This document shows positions 59,854-64,000 of a stretch of 64,000 nucleotides of DNA, in pieces. The notes below the pieces were generated by a model, which was not told where the DNA came from, made no database searches, and saw only the letters and a program-made list of their open reading frames with translations. The stretch lies in assembly GCA_036675345.1 (NCBI GenBank), contig JAKFFE010000015.1, forward strand, positions 1-64,000, read 5' to 3'. How positions within the stretch are numbered: position 1 is the first letter of the stretch; each line of letters opens with the position of its first letter. Origin of the DNA: JALYOC01 sp036675345. Lineage in GTDB: Bacteria > Myxococcota > Myxococcia > Myxococcales > Myxococcaceae. The position numbers were made by a program, and so were the translations under genes.

Positions 59854-60444
59854 CTAGCGCATGGCGACCAGCGTCTCCGCCACCAGGTGGGTCAGACCGT
59901 CCTCGTCGGAGAGCAGCAGCTGCTGGAACGGACTGAAGCCCTCGCTGGCTTCGACCACCAGGTCCAACCGGTGATCCCCGTTCAGGTCACCCGCCCACAG
60001 CACCTCCAGGGTGGCTCCGGGGGCGGCGGATTCGAAGAGGGTGTGTTCGTCGCCTTCGGGGGCCACCAGGGTGACGCGGATTCCCCCATCGGAGTAGGGG
60101 CGCCAGCGCAGCCGCCACCGTGCCTCCTCCAACTGGAGGATCGTCTCTCCGGGGATGCGATCCAGGGCGAAGCCGGCGGTGGTGACCTTCTCCCCTGGCA
60201 CCGGCCGGCTGCCCACGAACAGGACCGGGGATTCGCAGGTGGAAGGGGCGACGGTGCGGCGGTAGTCGTCGCGGCGGCCCAGCAGTTGGACCGTGGTGGC
60301 GGTGGCAATTCCGTCGCACAGTTCCACGGCTTCGGCCCCGCGGACCGCCTCCAGAAGCTCCGCATCGTAGGTGCCGCCGGGGACGAGAACTTGCGGGGTA
60401 GCGGGAAGCTGGGTCAGTAGCAGGGTGAGGACGGTGAGCAGCAT
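59854..60444 (-). CDS. Exported FG-GAP/EF-hand-like protein, 196 aa
   Basis: A signal peptide (MLLTVLTLLLTQLPATPQ) is followed by a beta-rich domain. The segment LWAGDLNGDHRLDLVVEA matches the Ca-binding FG-GAP/dockerin-like DxNxDxxxD loop. Other regions give no family. The ATG at 60444 is chosen for the signal; the frame is open to 60489. It is divergent from rsmG. Confidence 0.7.
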   Translation of the reverse strand: MLLTVLTLLLTQLPATPQVLVPGGTYDAELLEAVRGAEAVELCDGIATATTVQLLGRRDDYRRTVAPSTCESPVLFVGSRPVPGEKVTTAGFALDRIPGETILQLEEARWRLRWRPYSDGGIRVTLVAPEGDEHTLFESAAPGATLEVLWAGDLNGDHRLDLVVEASEGFSPFQQLLLSDEDGLTHLVAETLVAMR

Positions 60445-60596
60445 GACCAACTCCCAGTGCAGAGACGGTGCCGGAGTGATTGCGGCCACTTGGCCGCAGG
60501 GTGCCTACATGGCTGTGGGAAAGGTGTTTGCAACTGCCGTCCACCGAATCGGCTCAATGGTTCCGGGTGCTTAGCTCATCAACGGGAGGGGACTGC

Positions 60597-60605
60597 TGTG
60601 GATAA
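60597..60605 (-). promoter_or_regulatory. Perfect DnaA box at the rsmG start codon
   Basis: TGTGGATAA (reverse complement TTATCCACA) overlaps the GTG start codon of rsmG by all but its first base. It may let DnaA influence rsmG, or be coincidental since the start codon region fixes part of the sequence. Confidence 0.4.
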
Positions 60606-61245
60606 CGTGGCGTGGGAAAAGAGGGTGCGGGAGGGCGCGGAGGCGATGGGACTGGTGCTGCCCGGTGGCTCGGAAGCCACGCTCGTCCGCTACCTTCAGG
60701 AGCTGTTGAAGTGGAACGAGAAGGTGAACCTGACGGCGATCCGGTCGATCGAGGATGGGCTGGAGAAGCACCTGTTGGACTCGCTGGCGGTGCTGCCGGA
60801 GATCGCCGGAGGAACGACGGTGCTGGATCTGGGAACCGGCGGAGGTTTGCCGGGGATCCCGCTGGCGATCGTCCTTCCCGAACTTCAGGTGACCCTGGTG
60901 GACGCGGTGGCCAAGAAGGTCGGATTCCTGAAGAGCGCGATCGCCACCCTGGGTTTGGCCCCCCGGGTGAAGGCGGTGCATCTGCACCTGCGCGGTGACC
61001 CGGAGGCGGAGAAGCTGCCCCGGGCCAGCCGGGTGATCAGCCGCGCCTTCATGGATGTGCCGGAGTGGGCGCGACTGGGTCGGCCCTATGTGGCGGACGG
61101 AGGGGTGCTGGTCGCCATGACGGGGAAGGATCCTGGGGACCTCTCTGGCCTGGTGACCGAGCTGGGGTTCAAGCGGGTGACGACCCGGGAATATCCGTTG
61201 GCCTGGTCGAAGGCGGAGCGGCGGGTCGCGCGCTTCGAGGCCTGA
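60598..61245 (+). CDS. rsmG: 16S rRNA (guanine527-N7)-methyltransferase RsmG, 215 aa
   Basis: RsmG methylates N7 of G527 in 16S rRNA using SAM. The signature LLKWNEKVNLTAI is followed by HLLDSLAVLPEI, the SAM motif TTVLDLGTGGGLPGIPLAI and RVISRAFMDVPEW. A GTG start at 60598 follows GGGAGGGG. The gene is paired with mnmG as usual and precedes the parS cluster, with one parS overlapping its downstream edge. Confidence 0.96.
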   Translation: MDNVAWEKRVREGAEAMGLVLPGGSEATLVRYLQELLKWNEKVNLTAIRSIEDGLEKHLLDSLAVLPEIAGGTTVLDLGTGGGLPGIPLAIVLPELQVTLVDAVAKKVGFLKSAIATLGLAPRVKAVHLHLRGDPEAEKLPRASRVISRAFMDVPEWARLGRPYVADGGVLVAMTGKDPGDLSGLVTELGFKRVTTREYPLAWSKAERRVARFEA

Positions 61246-61246
61246 C

Positions 61247-61260
61247 GTTTCACGTGGAAC
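61247..61260. promoter_or_regulatory. parS: parS-type site (one mismatch)
   Basis: GTTTCACGTGGAAC differs from the palindrome GTTCCACGTGGAAC at one base. It starts two bases after the rsmG stop. ParB-binding sites of this form mark the origin-proximal centromere. Confidence 0.8.
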
Positions 61261-61608
61261 GGAGGGGCCCCGGACCTCTCCTGGGTTTTTCAGCGGTCGG
61301 TTTGGGATGGAGGCGCGATCCGGCGTTCGTCGGACCCGCTGCGCTTCCGCGCCAGGCGGGTATCTGGTGGTTCGTGAGGGTGCTGGACCGGCCCAACTCA
61401 ACACCGTTGGCCGGAGAGATCCGGTGGAAGCCATGCCTCCTCCACAGGGTTCGACCACCCTTCCCTCCTTTTGGTGAGGAGGGGCCCCGGTGGTCCTTCG
61501 GTTCGCTCAGTCTCCTTTCGTCGGCGGTGTGCTGGTGCTCCAGCGCCGAATCCGCGTTGCGAACGGAAGGGCTTTCGGGAGCCGTTTCCGGAGGGGATCG
61601 TGTGCAGC
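61261..61608. other. 348-base gap with no convincing gene
   Basis: Long open frames exist on both strands but they read as mixed Arg/Pro/Ser composition without a family match or ribosome-binding site. No structure was seen beyond the parS at its left edge. Confidence 0.4.
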
Positions 61609-61750
61609 GGTTCGGCAGCTGATGGTGGGGCGGTTCGGCCTCTGTTGGGCGACAGTAAAACTGACCCCCTCTCTGGGCCTCCCAATGGAGGCTGATCATG
61701 AGAGGCGAAGGCGAAGTTGTGGCACCACCATCCGTAGGAGGGGTGCCGAT
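61609..61750. other. Two isolated repeat units and a possible IS-like insertion
   Basis: Two copies of the 23-bp unit (AGCGGTTCGGCAGCTGATGG and GGCGGTTCGGCCTC) lie at about 61611-61650. They are followed by about 95 bases with AAACTGACCCCCTCTCTGGG and CCTCCCAATGGAGG, before the main array starts at about 61751. The TGACCCCCT motif resembles termini of some IS21-type elements. It may be an insertion remnant that split the array. Confidence 0.3.
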
Positions 61751-62211
61751 GGTGGAGCGGTTCGGCCGCTGATGGTGGGGCGGTTCGGCCGCTGATGGTG
61801 GGGCGGTTCGGGCGCTGAGGGTGGGGCGGTTCGGCCGCTGCTGGTGGGGCGGTTCGGCCGCTGATGGTGGGGCGGTTCGGCCGCTGATGGTGGGGCGGTT
61901 CGGCCGCTGCTGGTGGGGCGGTTCGGCCGCTGCTGGTGGGGCGGTTCGGCCGCTGCTGGTGGGGCGGTTCGGGCGCTGCTGGTGGAGCGGTTCGGGCGCT
62001 GCTGGTGGGGCGATTCGGGCGCTGCTGGTGGAGCGGTTCGGGCGCTGCTGGTGGAGCGGTTCGGTCGCTGCTGGTGGAGCGGTTCGGCCGCAGTTGGTGG
62101 AGCGGTTCGGTCGCTGCTGGTGGAGCGTTTCGGCCGCAGTTGGTGGGGCGGTTCGGCCGCTGCTGGTGGAGCGGTTCGCCGCTGCCAGGTGGAGCGGTTC
62201 GCCCTCTTCGG
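61751..62211. repeat. 23-bp tandem repeat array, about 20 copies
   Basis: Units such as GGTGGGGCGGTTCGGCCGCT with GAT or GCT at the end repeat about 20 times with a 23-base period. The right part uses GGAGCGG and varied CCGCAGT or TCGCTGC. The unit is not a multiple of three, so open frames across it on both strands are incidental. It lies between parS sites and could hold a structure used by segregation proteins, or be a neutral expansion. Confidence 0.92.
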
Positions 62212-62850
62212 AGGATGATCTTCGTCCCCTCCTTATGGGTGATCACTCGCAGCGGCTCTCGCTCCCCGTAGATCGCCAACAGCAGCGCTCCCGTGTTCAG
62301 CCTACGCGCGGATCCGGCCCCGCCGGCGGGCACGAGGAAGCGAGGTTCCCCAGCGCCCCCTCCCCCGCGTCTTGATCGATCACTCTTGGCGCCCAGGGGT
62401 CCTTCCTCCCGGCGGCACCCGCTTCCTCAGTTCACGCCTCTCGTCGAGATCGGGGGCCCTGTCAGTGCGGACCGAACCCGCTCCCTTGAGGACCGTCGGA
62501 CTCGGCCAGGAGGGAGAAGGCAAACGGGAGCGCCAACCCAGGCGACTCCTCCGGCGTTCGGTCCATGCTCGCCACCGAGGCCGCGTTGCTTCTGGCCCGT
62601 TGAGCCGGGGCGGGTCGGCCTCTGAGGATTGAGGACTTCGGGTGATGCGTGGGGTGAGTTGGGTTCCTGAAGGCGAATGGGCTTGAGCGACGGCCAGAGG
62701 CCCCGAGGAAGGACCGATCGCAGGATGTTCGATTCGATCTCAGCGTGGCCTCCAGGTCGGGGTCTGGAGCCCCTGGGTTTCGACACCGACTGAGTCTGTG
62801 TTGAGAGAAGCCGACTCGGTCTCCATCGGGATGCGGAATGCGAACGGCAC
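62212..62850. other. 639-base gap, no gene supported
   Basis: A minus-strand frame near 62217-62430 reads SARRLNTGALLLAIYGEREPL and RVITHKEGTKIIL before running into the repeat array. It looks faintly protein-like and could be the end of a real gene, but no start or family is seen. The remaining sequence has no supported feature. Confidence 0.3.
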
Positions 62851-62864
62851 GTTCCACGTGGAAC
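62851..62864. promoter_or_regulatory. parS: parS site (perfect palindrome)
   Basis: GTTCCACGTGGAAC is the exact palindromic ParB-binding core, with CGTTGG downstream. Confidence 0.93.
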
Positions 62865-62888
62865 GTTGGGCACATCGAACCGCACCGT

Positions 62889-62902
62889 GTTCCACGTGGA
62901 AC
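62889..62902. promoter_or_regulatory. parS: parS site (perfect palindrome)
   Basis: GTTCCACGTGGAAC recurs 38 bases after the previous site, centre to centre, preceded by T and followed by G, giving an almost 16-base parS. Two closely spaced sites suggest cooperative ParB loading. Confidence 0.93.
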
Positions 62903-63212
62903 GTCCCATTCGATGGCTCGGGTTCGATGGGAGATGGCCTGAAGCGAGAAGGTCGAAACACCCGCTCGAAGCGGAGGTTCTCGCCTTCGCCGACCGTGGC
63001 CCTCCCGGGATCAACCGCTCCCCCGATGGAGATCGCCGATAGGATCTCTGTTCAGAAAGGTCCCACCCACTCCATTTCGAGAAGCGTGTCTGGCCTGCCA
63101 TACCCAGGGGAAGGAGGGCCCGAGGGGGCCAAGCAGGGGCCCTGAACTCCACCTTTCAAAGGCCGCCACTGGGCACTGTTTGGGTCTCTCATTCCAGCCA
63201 AGCCCAGTCGAT
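62903..63212. other. 310-base gap between parS sites
   Basis: Nothing coding was identified. The minus-strand and plus-strand frames are shadows with no ribosome-binding site. Confidence 0.35.
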
Positions 63213-63226
63213 GTTCCACGTGGAAC
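63213..63226. promoter_or_regulatory. parS: parS site (perfect palindrome)
   Basis: GTTCCACGTGGAAC again, with T before and G after. It is the rightmost of four parS sites seen in this window. Confidence 0.93.
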
Positions 63227-63785
63227 GTCGGACGGGAGCAACGATCCCCCTTGAGCTCGACGAATGTGGAAGGGGACCCTGCAGAGTCCCGCTGGTTCGG
63301 CTTTCGAGCAACGGGCTCAAGTCGCGCCCCACCTGCATCGATCGCACGTCGCTTGGTTCGCGGACTGAAGGTCGATCGGGGTCTCCAGTCGCGACTCGAT
63401 CCCGGAAGGTTCCACCCGACCGCGCGTCGGCCGCTGGGGTCCCGACTGTGAGGGCCTCGCGCCCGTCGCCCTCCTCCGAGGTGACCCGACCGACGGACCC
63501 AATCACGGCCGCGAATCGAGGCCTGGCCGAGTCGGTGGACCCAGGCGCTGTGGGGCAACCTCGAGAGGACCCGCAGGAGGGACGCCCGGCGGAACCGCCG
63601 ACCAGCAGCACCGTGTTGGGTTGTCCGCGCCCTCACCGGCAAGAGTGGTGTGGTGGAGCCTTCGAATGATCGGGCCGACGATAGGGATCGCCGAAGACGC
63701 GAAGACGAAAGCCAGGGGCGACGATCAGGACCGCGGAAAAGGGTGACAGGGCGAACGAGCCGGCCCCCTATCGAGAGGAAGCAGA
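63227..63785. other. 559-base gap, no gene supported
   Basis: The open frames here are shadows of GC-rich sequence with mixed Arg/Ser/Pro composition. No palindrome or repeat was noticed before the array at 63786. The sequence may be the approach to parA or parB further right, but nothing proves it. Confidence 0.35.
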
Positions 63786-64000
63786 AAGGGCTGGGTTGGC
63801 GATCCGGACCGCGGAAGCGGAGAAGGCGAAGGGGCTGGGTTGGCGATTCCGGAGCGCGGAAACGGAGAAGGCGAAGGGGACTGGGGTGGCGATCCGGACC
63901 GCCGGAAGGGAGAAGGCAGAAGGAGACTGGGGTGGCGATCCGCACCGGCGGAAGGGAGAAGGCGAAGGGGCTGGGGTAGCGATCCGGCCCGGTGGAAGGG
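63786..64000. repeat. 44-46-bp tandem repeat, about five copies, running off the edge
   Basis: GGCGAT (or AGCGAT) recurs at 63798, 63842, 63888, 63934 and 63978, each followed by CCGG or a variant. The shared segment is CTGGG(T/G)T(G)GCGATCC then GGAAG and GGAGAAGGCGAAGG. The spacings (44, 46, 46, 44) show imperfect repeats. The array continues past the window. Confidence 0.8.

Noticed and set aside
61655..61745. IS21-like element
   Set aside because: Only a TGACCCCCT-type motif and a short palindrome are seen; no transposase coding, so it is mentioned only as a possible remnant.
61398..62333. Minus-strand frame with PPAAAEPPHHQRPNRPT repeats
   Set aside because: It results from the 23-bp array, which stays open in several frames because the unit is not a multiple of three; no start or homology.

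Overview
The window is high-GC DNA with the gene content of a Myxococcota (delta-proteobacterial) chromosome near its replication origin. It carries three Ser/Thr protein kinases of the myxobacterial type, several Cys-rich lipoproteins, FHA, PilZ, PAS and STAS signalling proteins, and the origin-proximal core set dnaN, dnaA, rpmH-rnpA-yidD-yidC-jag, mnmE, mnmG and rsmG. Four parS-type centromere sites follow rsmG. I see no tRNA, rRNA, CRISPR array, prophage or intact insertion sequence.

Layout. 0-3.3 kb: a transposase tail at the left edge, an unknown protein, an outer-membrane-protein remnant and dnaN. 3.3-13.2 kb: an orphan ParE/RelE-like protein, an amidohydrolase, a Cys-rich lipoprotein, a von Willebrand A protein, a divergent MocR regulator/amino-acid permease pair, an FHA protein, an XRE regulator with a likely operator, and an ArsR-SRPBCC pair. 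13.3-25 kb: a serine hydrolase, a TonB-dependent receptor with a lipoprotein, RtcB, lipoproteins, a membrane-anchored kinase, an SDR enzyme and a large lipoprotein. 25.02-25.29 kb: an AT-richer gap with DnaA-box-like sequences and a TAG-repeat tract, my best candidate for the replication origin. 25.3-38.1 kb: a second kinase with a PEGA-like tail, a lipoprotein, a class IV aminotransferase-like protein, a PAS protein, a minus-strand kinase-TPR-STAS operon, an RNB ribonuclease with pabA and pabB, and a YjbR protein with a Lys-rich hexapeptide tail. 38.1-44.2 kb: DnaA boxes, dnaA, a response regulator and the rpmH-to-jag operon. 44.2-54.8 kb: small proteins, a beta-propeller protein, a HerA-like ATPase, an OmpA-family lipoprotein, a Sel1 protein, MsrA, a trehalose synthase-phosphatase fusion and a PilZ protein. 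54.9-61.2 kb: mnmE, a membrane protein, mnmG, a small exported protein and rsmG. 61.2-64 kb: a gene-poor centromere-like region with parS sites and two tandem-repeat arrays.

The core genes serve replication (DnaA, DnaN), ribosome and RNase P supply (RpmH, RnpA), membrane protein insertion (YidD, YidC), tRNA wobble modification (MnmE, MnmG), rRNA methylation (RsmG) and origin segregation (parS; parA and parB probably lie just past the right edge). dnaA and dnaN are about 35 kb apart, so the usual dnaA-dnaN unit is split. The most unusual items are the origin candidate, a 46-bp near-palindrome present twice, the minisatellites beside parS, the Lys-rich YjbR tail next to dnaA, and the kinase-TPR-STAS operon whose kinase lacks the HRD His-Arg.
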